Part shown: positions 39,067 to 49,867 of the stretch, piece by piece
How the letters are laid out: every line of letters starts with the position of its first letter
Position numbering within the stretch: position 1 is the first letter of the stretch
Origin: Chelatococcus composti
GTDB lineage: Bacteria; Pseudomonadota; Alphaproteobacteria; Rhizobiales; Beijerinckiaceae
Assembly: GCF_014201415.1 (NCBI RefSeq)
Contig: NZ_JACHEH010000006.1
Location: forward strand, 124,001-188,000
Direction of reading: 5' to 3'
Length of the DNA stretch: 64,000 nucleotides
Made by a program: the position numbers and the translations under genes
The notes under the pieces: model-generated
The model's input: only the letters and a program-made list of their open reading frames with translations
The model's database searches: none
Told to the model about the DNA's origin: nothing

Positions 39067-40386
39067 CTAGCGGTAGAGGTCCTCGCGCGTCGGTGGCAGG
39101 CCTGAGGGGCCCTTGGCGCGGCGCGAGGCGAGCGTCTGGAAGATGCCGATGGTGCCACGCTCGAAGCCCAGTGAGACACCGGCGAGATAGAGCAGCCACA
39201 GCCGCGTCTTGGCCGGCCCCACCTCGCGCTCGGCCGCCTCGCGGTTGGCATAGAGGCGCTCGCACCACAGCTGCGTCGTGCGGGCATAGTGCTCGCGCCA
39301 GGCCTCAACGTCGTGCACCTCGAAGCCGTAGCGCTCGAGGCTCGTGACCGTGCCGCCGATATGGTCCAGCTCCGAGCCCGGGAAGATGTAGTTGACGATG
39401 GCCGCATATTCCGGCCGCTTCTTGCGGAAGGCGCGGGCGGACTTCTTGGCCGGGCGCGTGATGGCGTGGTTGAGGAGCAGGCCGCGCGGGCGCAGCAGCT
39501 CGCGCATCTTGGTGAAATAGGCCCCGTGGTTGTCGAGCCCGACGTGCTCGAACATGCCGATGGAGGCGATCTTGTCGAAGGTGCCGGTGAGCTCGCGGTA
39601 GTCCTTCAGCTCCACCGTCACCCGGTCCTGGAGCCCGAGGCGGGCGATCTTCTCCCTGGCGAAGGCGAGCTGCGCCTCGCTCAGCGTGACGCCGTGGGCC
39701 GTGACGCCATAGTGCTGCGCCGCGTGGCAGACGAGTCCGCCCCAGCCGCAGCCGATGTCGAGGAAGCGCTCGCCCTCCTTCAGCCTCAGCTTGCGGCAGA
39801 TCATGTCGAGCTTGGCCTTCTGCGCCTCCTCAAGGCTGGCGTCCCAGCGCGGGAAATAGGCGCAGGAATATTGCATCTCGGGATCGAGGAAGAGCCCGTA
39901 GAAGGCGTTCGACAGGTCGTAGTGGAACTGCACGAGGGCCTTGTTGTCGCGCCCGGCCGAATCCTTGTCGATCTGCGCCCCCTGGTAGGCGTAGCTCCGG
40001 GCCGGCTGCCGCGCCGGGCCGAAGAGGAAGGGCAGCAGGCTGCGCGCCAGCAGCCCCTTGTCGAGCCGCTTCAGCAGGCCCTTGGTGTTGGCCTCGCCGC
40101 GGCGCGCCGCGACATCGAGGAGCGTGCCGCCGTGCAGGTCGATGTCGCCCGCCGCCAGCAGCTCGACGAGCGTCGTCAGCCGGGGCGAGCGCAGGAGGCG
40201 CGTCACGACCTCCGGCGCCGCGATGGAGAAGACGAGGTCGCCGTTGGCCTTCGGCCCGAGCGGAATCGTCTCGCCGTTCCACAGCCTCACCGACAGGTCG
40301 GCCCCCAGCCGATCGCCGACGTGCCGCAACAGCCGCCGCGCGGCCTCGAGCCGCTTGTCCACTCCTTCAGCCTCGTGCGTCGCCAT
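39067..40386 (-). CDS. cfa: Cyclopropane-fatty-acyl-phospholipid synthase family protein
   Basis: A 439-residue SAM-dependent enzyme that adds a methylene bridge to membrane unsaturated acyl chains. The SAM motif is FLDIGCGWGGLVCHAA; downstream KDYRELTGTFDKIASIGMFEHVG and NHAITRPA fit Cfa. The N-terminal domain (about 1-130) with LLAAGDIDLHGGTLLD is also characteristic. A paralogue making a different lipid cannot be excluded, since Rhizobiales often carry two cfa genes. It converges on the L,D-transpeptidase gene. Confidence 0.92.
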   Translation of the reverse strand: MATHEAEGVDKRLEAARRLLRHVGDRLGADLSVRLWNGETIPLGPKANGDLVFSIAAPEVVTRLLRSPRLTTLVELLAAGDIDLHGGTLLDVAARRGEANTKGLLKRLDKGLLARSLLPFLFGPARQPARSYAYQGAQIDKDSAGRDNKALVQFHYDLSNAFYGLFLDPEMQYSCAYFPRWDASLEEAQKAKLDMICRKLRLKEGERFLDIGCGWGGLVCHAAQHYGVTAHGVTLSEAQLAFAREKIARLGLQDRVTVELKDYRELTGTFDKIASIGMFEHVGLDNHGAYFTKMRELLRPRGLLLNHAITRPAKKSARAFRKKRPEYAAIVNYIFPGSELDHIGGTVTSLERYGFEVHDVEAWREHYARTTQLWCERLYANREAAEREVGPAKTRLWLLYLAGVSLGFERGTIGIFQTLASRRAKGPSGLPPTREDLYR

Positions 40387-40416
40387 GCCGTCCCTCTTCG
40401 TTCGTATGGGCGCACG

Positions 40417-40980
40417 TTATAGCCTTTGCGCGGAAAGTGAATCATGCTTCCGCGCCGGTGCGGCCTTTCCCGCGGCAACGGGCCCGGCCTCGCACCAGGA
40501 CAGGCGGCGGCCTCCCTCGTAGGGCCGCACATGACCGGCTTCTCCGAGAACCTGTCCGAAATCCCGCCCGTCGGCGCCGGCAACCCGGGCGACCACGCGG
40601 CCGAAATACTTGTCGGGCCGGACCTCGGAAAGGACGACGGCGCCGTTGCCGACAAGGCGTGACAGCGCCTCGCGCGCCGCCGCGGCCGCCCGCCTCTCCG
40701 CCGCGCATCGGCCGTCCAGCTCGGGAGCGTCGACACCGGCAAGGCGTACCAGGGTCACGATCTCCTGCCCCGGCCAGACCGCGACGCGCGCCTCGAGCGT
40801 GTCACCGTCGACGACGCGCAGAACCCCCGCCGCGAAACTGCCCGGCATGGCGCCGGCCGGCCGGTGCACCATCCGAGCCGTCTCGGCGACCACGGTTTCG
40901 GCCGGGCCGTGCCCGGCGAATGAGGCAGCGCCGATACCGGCCGCGAAGGCAAGAAGGGGAAGGAGCGATGGGCATCTCAT
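40417..40980 (-). CDS. Thermonuclease (SNase-like) family secreted protein
   Basis: A 187-residue protein with an N-terminal signal-like segment (about 5-25) and an SNase/OB-fold domain: LRVVDGDTLEARV, VRLAGVDAPELDGRC and RPDKYFGRVVARV supply the Asp, Glu and Arg positions of the micrococcal nuclease active site. Cysteines in the domain are few. It is probably periplasmic. The upstream stretch at 40981-41045 is A/T-rich (TTATAA, TATATA on the coding strand) and may hold its promoter. Confidence 0.85.
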   Translation of the reverse strand: MRCPSLLPLLAFAAGIGAASFAGHGPAETVVAETARMVHRPAGAMPGSFAAGVLRVVDGDTLEARVAVWPGQEIVTLVRLAGVDAPELDGRCAAERRAAAAAREALSRLVGNGAVVLSEVRPDKYFGRVVARVAGADGRDFGQVLGEAGHVRPYEGGRRLSWCEAGPVAAGKAAPARKHDSLSAQRL

Positions 40981-41083
40981 CCCCTTCTTATAACCTACCG
41001 CGGTCCGTATGAGAATATTGTCCTTTATATAGGCCGCTCGTCACCGCTACTTGATGCAGCAGGGGGCCACGGTACGCCAGCCG

Positions 41084-41320
41084 TCAGAAGTCGCTGGCGA
41101 TGCCCTTGCGCTCCCAGTCACTGTAGCGGACGGGCTCCGGCCCGTCGCAGCCATTGATCTCGCGCTGGCGCGTCAGTTCGCGCGTGCGGGCGTCGATTTC
41201 GGCCCGGCGCGCCGCCGCCTCCTCGAGCGCCCGGCGCGCCGCCGGACTGAGCGTCTTGCCGGGCGCGGCCCCTGGCGGGGTGTCGCCTGCCGGGTCTGCG
41301 GCCGCCTTGCTCGTCTCCAT
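41084..41320 (-). CDS. DUF1674 protein, succinate dehydrogenase assembly factor 4 family
   Basis: A 78-residue protein. The C-terminal [20 protein letters not shown] followed by IASDF is the DUF1674/SDHAF4 signature, and the basic helical N-terminal half is typical. SDHAF4 binds flavinylated SdhA and promotes assembly with SdhB. It is divergent from htpX across 135 bp and is far from the sdh genes at the window end. Identification rests on the C-terminal motif. Confidence 0.9.
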   Translation of the reverse strand: METSKAAADPAGDTPPGAAPGKTLSPAARRALEEAAARRAEIDARTRELTRQREINGCDGPEPVRYSDWERKGIASDF

Positions 41321-41455
41321 GGCAAATCCTCCAGGCAATCGCGGCAGCGCCTGCCGCGTCCTCTTGCGGCGCCGGCTGCCCTCCCCCCACATATAGGCGG
41401 AAATCGGCAATTGGCACGGGCGAATCGGCAGCGCCCGTGCCCGACGGAGGATGGA

Positions 41456-42421
41456 ATGAACTATCTGAAAACCGGCCTGCTGCTGGCGGCGCTCACGGCG
41501 CTGTTCGGCGTCGTCGGTTTCCTCATCGGCGGCACGAGCGGCATGCTGGTCGCGCTCGGCCTTGCCGCAGCGATGAACCTCTTCGCCTACTGGAATTCCG
41601 ACCGCCTGGCGCTCGCCGCCCACGGCGCGCAGGAGGTCGACGAGCGCACGGCGCCGGAGCTCGTGCGCATGGTGCGGGAGCTGAGCCAGCGCGCCGGCCT
41701 GCCGATGCCGCGCGTCTACATCATCGACAATCCCCAGCCCAACGCCTTCGCCACCGGCCGTAACCCGCAGAACGCTGCCGTGGCGGCGACGACGGGCATC
41801 CTGCGCACGCTGAGCTACGAGGAGTTGGCGGGCGTGATGGCGCACGAGCTGGCGCACATCAAGAATCACGACACGCTGACGATGACCATCACAGCGACCA
41901 TCGCCGGCGCCATCTCGACCCTCGCCCAGTTCGGCATGTTCTTCGGCGGCGGCAACCGGGAGAACAACAACGGCGCCGGCGTCATCGGCACGCTCCTGCT
42001 CGTCGTGCTCGCGCCCATCGCCGCGATGATCATTCAGATGGCCATCAGCCGCTCGCGCGAGTATGAAGCGGATCGAATCGGCGCCGAGATCTGCGGCAAC
42101 CCGCTCTGGCTGGCGAGTGCGCTCGACAAGATCGCCCGGGGCGTCGAGCGCATTCCCAACGAGAGCGCCGAGAGCCACCCGGCAACGGCGCCGCTCTTCA
42201 TCGTCAACCCGCTCAGCGGCCGCAACATGGACAACCTGTTCTCGACCCACCCGGCGACAGAGAACCGCATCGCCGCCCTCACCGACCTGGCCCGCCGCAT
42301 GGGCATCGGGCCTGCCGGCGGCTTCACGCGCGCGTCAGCCCCGATGGGGCGGGAGGCGCCGCGTGGCCCGTGGGGCGGCCCCTGGAGCGGCGGCCAGCGG
42401 CCCCGCGGACCCTGGGGCTGA
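41456..42421 (+). CDS. htpX: Membrane protease HtpX
   Basis: A 321-residue M48 metalloprotease of the inner membrane that degrades misfolded membrane proteins. The zinc motif HELAH is at His130-His134 ([12 protein letters not shown]), and the third ligand Glu lies in [10 protein letters not shown]. Four hydrophobic segments are visible. The C-terminus is unusual, with a Gly/Pro/Trp-rich tail of about 40 residues repeating RGPWG. The ATG lies after CGGAGGATGG, which supplies the ribosome-binding site. Confidence 0.95.
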   Translation: MNYLKTGLLLAALTALFGVVGFLIGGTSGMLVALGLAAAMNLFAYWNSDRLALAAHGAQEVDERTAPELVRMVRELSQRAGLPMPRVYIIDNPQPNAFATGRNPQNAAVAATTGILRTLSYEELAGVMAHELAHIKNHDTLTMTITATIAGAISTLAQFGMFFGGGNRENNNGAGVIGTLLLVVLAPIAAMIIQMAISRSREYEADRIGAEICGNPLWLASALDKIARGVERIPNESAESHPATAPLFIVNPLSGRNMDNLFSTHPATENRIAALTDLARRMGIGPAGGFTRASAPMGREAPRGPWGGPWSGGQRPRGPWG

Positions 42422-42493
42422 GCCCTGAAACCCGCCCGTCATCACCGTAGCGCGCGCACGAGGCCCGCCCCGCCGGCGGGCCTCGCCGCACGC

Positions 42494-43777
<1,284 letters not shown>

Positions 43778-43864
43778 AAGCGAAGGCATCGCAGGTACGG
43801 TTAAGGGCCCCCGCGGGCGTGGAACCGAAACGTTAACCATCCTGCAGTAATTTGTGTGGGCTAA

Positions 43865-45691
43865 GTGTTGACGGAAGCGCAAACGATGCACGCGGACAAG
43901 GCGGGAGCAATCGTGGCCGAAAGCGCCGATCGGTGGCGGCTCATGGGACTTGCCCTCGGCGAGCTTGCTCGGCGTGCCCGCAGCGTCGCCGCCGGCTCCC
44001 TGCGTGCCCTGCTGCAGCCCATCGGCCGGCAGACGCCCGGCCGCCTCATCATTGCTCCGCAGGATCTGCGCACCACCGACCCGACGGTGGCGGGCGACAT
44101 CTATGCCGGCTATTTCACCTTCGCCGGCCGCGTCGTGCAGGCCCAGGGCCGCTCTCCCTTCGACGCCGAGCCGCCAAGCCGGGCGTGGGCCGAGCAGCTC
44201 TACAGCTTCGGCTGGCTGCGCCACCTGCGGGCGGCCGATTCGGCCCTGGCACGGGCGAACGCGCGTGCCCTCGTCGACGATTTTCTCGCCGGCGGCCACG
44301 ACCGGCGCGGACTTGCAGCCGAGCCCGCCATCGTCGCCCGCCGGCTCATCGCCTTCCTCACCCAGTCGCCGCTGCTGCTGGAAGGGGCAGACCACGCCTT
44401 CTACCGCCGGCTGATGAAGGCACTCGGCCGTGCGGTCGCCCAGCTGCAACGGGCGCTCGCCGGCGGTGCGCGGGGACAGGAGCGGCTGACGGCCGCCATC
44501 GCACTCGCCTATGCGGGCCTGTGCCTCGACGGCTATTCGCGCCTGCAGCGCAGCGCCAGCCGCACGCTGGCCGAGGAGCTGTCGCGCCAGATTCTGCCCG
44601 ACGGGGGGCACATCAGCCGCAATCCGCGCGTCCTCATCGATCTGCTGACTGACCTGCTGCCGCTGCGCCAGACCTATGCGGCCCGCAGCGTCGAGCCGCC
44701 GGCCCCGCTCCTGCGCGCCATTGACCGCATGATGCCGATGCTGCGTCTCTTCCGGCACGGCGACGGCTCCATCGCGCTGTTCAACGGCATGGGCGGCACC
44801 GCGCCGGATCTCATCGCGACGCTGCTCGTCTACGACGATGCCCGCGCCCAGGGCATGGAGCATGCGCCGCACAGCGGCTACGAACGGCTTCAGGCCGGCC
44901 ACACGGTGGTCATTGCCGACACGGGGCGCCCGCCGCCCGCGGCCTTCTCGGGCGAGGCCCATGCGGGCTGCCTCTCCTTCGAGCTGACGGCCGGCGCCAG
45001 CCGCATCGTCGTCAATTGCGGCGCGCCGCGCGGCACGGGGCAGGTGCCGGTGGCCACGCGCTCCACCGCCGCCCATTCGACGGCGACGGTGCACGACGCC
45101 TCCTCCTGCCACTTCGCCGGGGCAGGCGACGATCTGTCGCTCGGCAGCCGCCTCGGCCGGTGGATCGGCGCGCCCATCCTGTCCGGCCCGCAGGACGTGC
45201 AGGTGTCGCGCAAGACCGAGAACGGTGACATCATCCTCGTGGCGTCGCATGACGGCTACGTGCGGCGCTTCGGCATCGTGCACGAGCGGCGCTGGCGCCT
45301 TTCCGCCAACGGTGAGCAGCTCACGGGCGAGGACATCTTCATCCTCATAGATCCGACGCCGGGCATGACGGACGTCGCCATCCGCTTCCATCTCCACCCG
45401 TCGGTGCGCGCCAGCCGCCTGCAGAGCGGACAGGCCGTCATGCTGCTACTGCCGGACGGCGAGGCCTGGACCTTCGAGGCCGAGCAGGTGCCGCTCGCCA
45501 TCGAGGAGAGCGTGTTCTTCGCCGCCCCCGACGGCACGCGCCGCACCGAGCAGATCGTCCTCTCCGTCGATGCGGCGGACACGCACGCGGTTCGCTGGTC
45601 CTTCCAGCGCATCGGCCGCCACAACAGCATGGGCTCGAGACGCTCCGCTGCCCGGACGGACGAGGGGACGCTGCCCCTCGAGAACGTCTGA
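43865..45691 (+). CDS. Heparinase II/III-like protein
   Basis: A 608-residue protein with a C-terminal heparinase II/III-type beta-domain (about 340-580; LSFELTAGASRIVVNCGAP, AAHSTATVHDASSCHF) and a helical toroid N-terminal part. Family members are polysaccharide lyases, but alphaproteobacterial copies in this location have no proven substrate. Starts at GTG 43865, ATG 43886 and GTG 43913 are all possible; ATG 43886 has a better GGAAG upstream. No signal peptide is apparent. It lies between rsmB and purH, 87 and 126 bp away. Confidence 0.87.
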   Translation: MLTEAQTMHADKAGAIVAESADRWRLMGLALGELARRARSVAAGSLRALLQPIGRQTPGRLIIAPQDLRTTDPTVAGDIYAGYFTFAGRVVQAQGRSPFDAEPPSRAWAEQLYSFGWLRHLRAADSALARANARALVDDFLAGGHDRRGLAAEPAIVARRLIAFLTQSPLLLEGADHAFYRRLMKALGRAVAQLQRALAGGARGQERLTAAIALAYAGLCLDGYSRLQRSASRTLAEELSRQILPDGGHISRNPRVLIDLLTDLLPLRQTYAARSVEPPAPLLRAIDRMMPMLRLFRHGDGSIALFNGMGGTAPDLIATLLVYDDARAQGMEHAPHSGYERLQAGHTVVIADTGRPPPAAFSGEAHAGCLSFELTAGASRIVVNCGAPRGTGQVPVATRSTAAHSTATVHDASSCHFAGAGDDLSLGSRLGRWIGAPILSGPQDVQVSRKTENGDIILVASHDGYVRRFGIVHERRWRLSANGEQLTGEDIFILIDPTPGMTDVAIRFHLHPSVRASRLQSGQAVMLLLPDGEAWTFEAEQVPLAIEESVFFAAPDGTRRTEQIVLSVDAADTHAVRWSFQRIGRHNSMGSRRSAARTDEGTLPLENV

Positions 45692-45816
45692 GGCGCATCT
45701 TCCCCGCATCGCGCGTTTTGTCCGCGGCCCTTTCGTGCTAAGCGCCGGGGCGACGGCGCCGGCACAGTGCTCTGCGGCCGGCTGCCATGAGCCAGTTTGC
45801 CTGAGGACATCGCGTA

Positions 45817-47409
45817 ATGCCGAGCAAAGTCAGGCGCGTCACCCGCGCCCTCCTGTCCGTCTCCGACAAGACGGGCCTCGTCGAATTCGCTGCCGCGCTC
45901 GCGGCCCGGGGCATCGCCCTCGTGTCGACCGGGGGCACGCGCAAGGCGCTCGTCGACGCCGGCCTCACCGTGGCCGATGTCTCCGACGTGACGGGCTTTC
46001 CCGAGATGATGGACGGCCGCGTCAAAACGCTGCACCCGGCAGTTCACGGCGGCCTGCTCGCCATCCGCGACAATCCCGAGCATCAGGCGGCCATGCTGGC
46101 CCACGGCATCAGCCCCATCGACCTGCTGGTCGTCAACCTCTACCCCTTCGAGGCCACGGTTGCGAAGGGTGCCGCCTTTGACGACTGCATCGAGAACATC
46201 GACATCGGCGGCCCCGCGATGATCCGCGCCGCGGCCAAGAACCACGACGATGTCGCCGTGGTCGTGGAGCCTGCCGACTATGCTGCCGTGCTCGCCGACC
46301 TCGAGGCGCACGACGGCGGCACCACGCTGGCGCTGCGCCGGCGCCTCGCCCAGAAGGCCTATGCGCGCACTGCCGCCTACGACGCCGCCATCTCCAACTG
46401 GCTCGCCGGCCAGCTCGGCGAGACGACCCCCGCATTCCGCGCCCTCGGGGGCGCTCTGGCCGAGCCTATGCGCTACGGCGAGAACCCGCACCAGTGGGCC
46501 GCCTTTTACCGGACGCCGGACGTGCGCCCGGGCGTCGCCACGGCGCGCCAGCTCCAGGGCAAGCAGCTCTCCTACAACAACATCAACGACACGGACGCCG
46601 CCTTCGAATGCGTGGCGGAGTTCGACCCGGCGCGCACCGCCGCCGTCGTCATCGTCAAGCACGCCAACCCCTGCGGCGTCGCGGAGGGAGCGACGCTTCT
46701 GGAAGCCTACGAGAAGGCGCTCGCCTGCGATCCGGTCTCGGCATTCGGCGGCATCGTCGCCCTCAACCGCACGCTCGATGCGGAGGCCGCAAGGAAGATC
46801 GTCGAGATCTTCACCGAGGTGATCATCGCGCCGGACGCGACGGAGGAGGCCATCGCCATCGTCGCGGCGAAGAAGAACCTGCGCCTGCTCGTCACGGGCG
46901 GCCTGCCCGATCCGCGGGCGCCGGGGCTCGCCCTGCGCACCGTCGCCGGCGGCTTCCTCGCCCAGGCGCGTGACAATGCCGTCGTTGACGACATGAGCCT
47001 CAAGGTGGTGACGCAGCGCGCACCGACGGCTGAGGAGCTGGCCGACCTCAAGTTCGCCTTCCGCGTCGCCAAGCACGTCAAGTCGAACGCCATCGTCTAC
47101 GCCCGCAACGGCGCGACGGTCGGTATCGGCGCCGGCCAGATGAGCCGCGTCGATTCCTCGCGCATCGCGGCCTGGAAGGCGGCCGAGGCGGCGAAGATGG
47201 CCGGGCTGCCCGAGTCCCTGGCCAAGGGGTCAGTCGTCGCTTCCGACGCCTTCTTCCCCTTCGCCGATGGCCTCCTTGCGGCAGCCGAGGCCGGCGCCAC
47301 CGCCGTGATCCAGCCCGGAGGTTCCATGCGCGACGACGAGGTGATCAAGGCCGCCGACGAGGCCGGCCTCGCCATGGTCTTCACCGGCCACCGCCACTTC
47401 CGGCACTGA
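45817..47409 (+). CDS. purH: Bifunctional AICAR transformylase/IMP cyclohydrolase PurH
   Basis: Catalyses the last two steps of purine synthesis. The 530-residue protein has the N-terminal MGS-like IMP cyclohydrolase domain ([34 protein letters not shown]) and the AICAR transformylase domain with [27 protein letters not shown] and [11 protein letters not shown]. Full length. It ends at a terminator-like hairpin shared with the convergent acs gene. Confidence 0.97.
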   Translation: MPSKVRRVTRALLSVSDKTGLVEFAAALAARGIALVSTGGTRKALVDAGLTVADVSDVTGFPEMMDGRVKTLHPAVHGGLLAIRDNPEHQAAMLAHGISPIDLLVVNLYPFEATVAKGAAFDDCIENIDIGGPAMIRAAAKNHDDVAVVVEPADYAAVLADLEAHDGGTTLALRRRLAQKAYARTAAYDAAISNWLAGQLGETTPAFRALGGALAEPMRYGENPHQWAAFYRTPDVRPGVATARQLQGKQLSYNNINDTDAAFECVAEFDPARTAAVVIVKHANPCGVAEGATLLEAYEKALACDPVSAFGGIVALNRTLDAEAARKIVEIFTEVIIAPDATEEAIAIVAAKKNLRLLVTGGLPDPRAPGLALRTVAGGFLAQARDNAVVDDMSLKVVTQRAPTAEELADLKFAFRVAKHVKSNAIVYARNGATVGIGAGQMSRVDSSRIAAWKAAEAAKMAGLPESLAKGSVVASDAFFPFADGLLAAAEAGATAVIQPGGSMRDDEVIKAADEAGLAMVFTGHRHFRH

Positions 47410-47413
47410 CCAC

Positions 47414-47446
47414 GAAAAAGCCTCTCCCCGGCAGCGGGGAGAGGCT
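47414..47446 (-). terminator. Rho-independent terminator of acs (convergent with purH)
   Basis: AGCCTCTCCCCG (47419-47430) and CGGGGAGAGGCT (47435-47446) form twelve perfect pairs. Read on the minus strand the hairpin is followed by TTTTT, so it ends the acs transcript; on the plus strand there is no T-run after it. Confidence 0.85.
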
Positions 47447-47473
47447 GCGACGAATGCCGCCGGTAGAGCGGCC

Positions 47474-49423
47474 TTATGCCGGAACACGCCGGTTCTGACG
47501 ATTGTTGATGAGATCGTCGACAACGGACGGGTCCGCCAGCGTCGAGGTGTCGCCGAGGTTGGAGAACTCGTCCTCGGCGATCTTGCGCAGGATGCGCCGC
47601 ATGATCTTGCCCGAGCGGGTCTTGGGCAGGTTCGGCGCGAACTGGATGAGATCGGGCGAGGCGATGGGGCCGATCTCCTTGCGCACCCACTGAACGAGCT
47701 CCTTGCGCAGCTCCTCCGTCGGCTCCACGCCGGCCATCAGCGTCACATAGGCGTAGATGCCCTGGCCCTTGATATCGTGCGGATAGCCGACGACCGCCGC
47801 CTCCGACACCTTGGGATGGGCCACGAGCGCCGACTCGACCTCGGCGGTACCCATGCGGTGTCCGGAGACGTTGATGACGTCGTCGACGCGGCCCGTGATC
47901 CAGTAGTAGCCGTCGGCGTCGCGCCGGCAGCCGTCACCGGTGAAGTACTTGCCGGGATAGGTCGAGAAATAGGTGTCCATGAAGCGCTGGTGGTCGCCGT
48001 AGACCGTGCGCATCTGGCCCGGCCAGGAGTCGGCGATGCAAAGGTTGCCCTCCGCCGCGCCCTCGAGCACCTTGCCCTCGGCGTCGACGATCTCGGGCTT
48101 CACGCCGAAGAACGGACGGGTGGCCGAGCCGGGCTTCAGCGCCGTGGCCCCGGGCAGCGGCGAGATGAGAATGCCACCGGTCTCCGTCTGCCACCAGGTG
48201 TCGACGATGGGGCAGCGCCCGTCACCGACCACACGGTGATACCACTCCCACGCCTCCGGGTTGATCGGCTCGCCGACCGAGCCGAGAAGGCGCAGCGAGG
48301 CGCGCGAGGTCTTCTTCACCGGCTCGTCGCCAGCCTGCATCAGGGCGCGGATGGCGGTGGGCGCCGTGTAGAAGATGTTGACCTTGTGCTTGTCGACCAC
48401 CCGCCAGAAGCGCGAGTTGTCCGGGTAGTTCGGCACGCCCTCGAACATGAGCGTCGTGGCACCATTGGCGAGCGGCCCGTAGACAATGTAGCTGTGGCCC
48501 GTCACCCAGCCCACGTCAGCCGTGCACCAGAAGATGTCGCCGTCGTGATAGTCGAAGACGTACTGGTGCGTCATCGACGCATAGACGAGATAGCCGCCCG
48601 TGGTGTGCAGCACGCCCTTCGGCTTGCCGGTGGAGCCGGACGTGTAGAGGATGAAAAGCGGATCCTCCGCCCCCATCGGCTCGCAGGGGCAGTCGGTCGT
48701 CACCATCGCGGCCGCTTCGTGGTACCAGACGTCGCGGCCCGGCTCCATGGCGACGTCCGCGCCCGTGCGGCGCACGACGATGACGTGGTCGACACCGCCG
48801 GTCTTGGCGATGGCCGCGTCGACATTGGCCTTGAGCGGCACCTTGCGGCCGCCGCGCACACCCTCGTCCGCCGTAATCACGACCCTGGAGGCGCAGTCCT
48901 CGATGCGGCCGGCGAGCGAATCGGGCGAGAAGCCGCCGAAGACGACCGAGTGGATGGCGCCGAGGCGCGCGCAGGCCAGCATGGCGAAGGCAGCCTCGGG
49001 GATCATCGGCATGTAGATGGTGACGCGGTCACCCTTGCCGACGCCGCGGTTGCGCAGCACGTTGGCGAAGCGGCAGACCTCGTCGTGCAGCTCGCGATAG
49101 GTGATGTAGCGGGACTCGGACGGATCGTCCCCTTCCCAGATGATCGCCGTCTGGTCGCCGCGCTTCTCCAGATGCCGGTCGATGCAGTTGTAGGCGACGT
49201 TGGTGACACCGTCCTCGAACCAGCGGATAGACACCGCCCCTGGCGCGTAGGAGACGTTCTTGACCTTCTGGTAGGGCGTGAACCAGTCGATGCGTCGGCC
49301 GTGCTCACCCCAGAACGCTTCGGGATCCCGAATCGAGGCCTCGTACATCTCCTTGTAACGGGCCTCATCCACGTAGGCGCGCTTCGCCCAGTCGGCCGGC
49401 ACCTCGTAGATCTTCTCCTGCAT
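47474..49423 (-). CDS. acs: Acetyl-CoA synthetase Acs
   Basis: Activates acetate to acetyl-CoA through an acetyl-adenylate. The 649-residue protein has the AMP-binding motif [19 protein letters not shown], and the C-terminal acetylatable Lys606 in [12 protein letters not shown], the site controlled by protein acetyltransferases in related enzymes. The N-terminal [32 protein letters not shown] is the usual Acs opening. It is probably monocistronic. Confidence 0.97.
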   Translation of the reverse strand: MQEKIYEVPADWAKRAYVDEARYKEMYEASIRDPEAFWGEHGRRIDWFTPYQKVKNVSYAPGAVSIRWFEDGVTNVAYNCIDRHLEKRGDQTAIIWEGDDPSESRYITYRELHDEVCRFANVLRNRGVGKGDRVTIYMPMIPEAAFAMLACARLGAIHSVVFGGFSPDSLAGRIEDCASRVVITADEGVRGGRKVPLKANVDAAIAKTGGVDHVIVVRRTGADVAMEPGRDVWYHEAAAMVTTDCPCEPMGAEDPLFILYTSGSTGKPKGVLHTTGGYLVYASMTHQYVFDYHDGDIFWCTADVGWVTGHSYIVYGPLANGATTLMFEGVPNYPDNSRFWRVVDKHKVNIFYTAPTAIRALMQAGDEPVKKTSRASLRLLGSVGEPINPEAWEWYHRVVGDGRCPIVDTWWQTETGGILISPLPGATALKPGSATRPFFGVKPEIVDAEGKVLEGAAEGNLCIADSWPGQMRTVYGDHQRFMDTYFSTYPGKYFTGDGCRRDADGYYWITGRVDDVINVSGHRMGTAEVESALVAHPKVSEAAVVGYPHDIKGQGIYAYVTLMAGVEPTEELRKELVQWVRKEIGPIASPDLIQFAPNLPKTRSGKIMRRILRKIAEDEFSNLGDTSTLADPSVVDDLINNRQNRRVPA

Positions 49424-49656
49424 GACGTCCTCCCGAAACCTCGGCCGGGCCCTTCTGCTGGCGCCGGTCCAAACGCATCATCCGCCACGCCATCCGGGCG
49501 GACGACGGCGGATATCATCGATCGGGCGGCATTATGCGAAGCGCAACCGGCAGCGGCAAGGCGCGACGGGGTCACACTTTCGTCTCTTCGACATTGGATT
49601 GAGGCATCCTGTGGCCTTCTGCCTCGCGGCAGGCTCCGCACCGGGCCCGGAAACGC

Positions 49657-49682
49657 AAAAAGCCGGCGCGCTGGCGGCCGGC
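49657..49682 (-). terminator. Probable terminator of the tRNA-Thr gene
   Basis: On the minus strand a GCCGGC...GCCGGC stem (complements of 49677-49682 and 49662-49667) with a nine-base loop is followed by TTTTT (49661-49657), 12 bp after the tRNA 3' end. Confidence 0.6.
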
Positions 49683-49694
49683 CCGGAGAGAGAA

Positions 49695-49770
49695 TGGTGC
49701 CGCGGAAGGGATTCGAACCCCCGACCCACGCATTACGAATGCGTTGCTCTACCAGCTGAGCTACCGCGGC
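49695..49770 (-). tRNA. tRNA-Thr (anticodon CGT)
   Basis: A 76-base cloverleaf including encoded CCA. Acceptor GCCGCGG pairs with CCGCGGC; the D-arm contains AGCTCAGCTGGTAGAGC, the T-arm GGGTTCGAATCCC. The anticodon loop TTCGTAA between ACGCA and TGCGT places CGT at 34-36, reading ACG (Thr). Confidence 0.96.
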
Positions 49771-49867
49771 ACGCGCGCGCCTTCTAGCCTCAATCGCCCT
49801 GGCTTGGCAAGTGCTTCCCCGCGATTCGACGCGGATCGCGGCGCGACACCTGTGCAGAACGGCGCGA

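Noticed and set aside
49422-49787. Plus-strand reading of 121 residues ending with GRDSNPRPTHYECVALPAELPRH
   Set aside because: This is the well-known spurious translation of the antisense strand of a tRNA gene (here tRNA-Thr) and not a protein.
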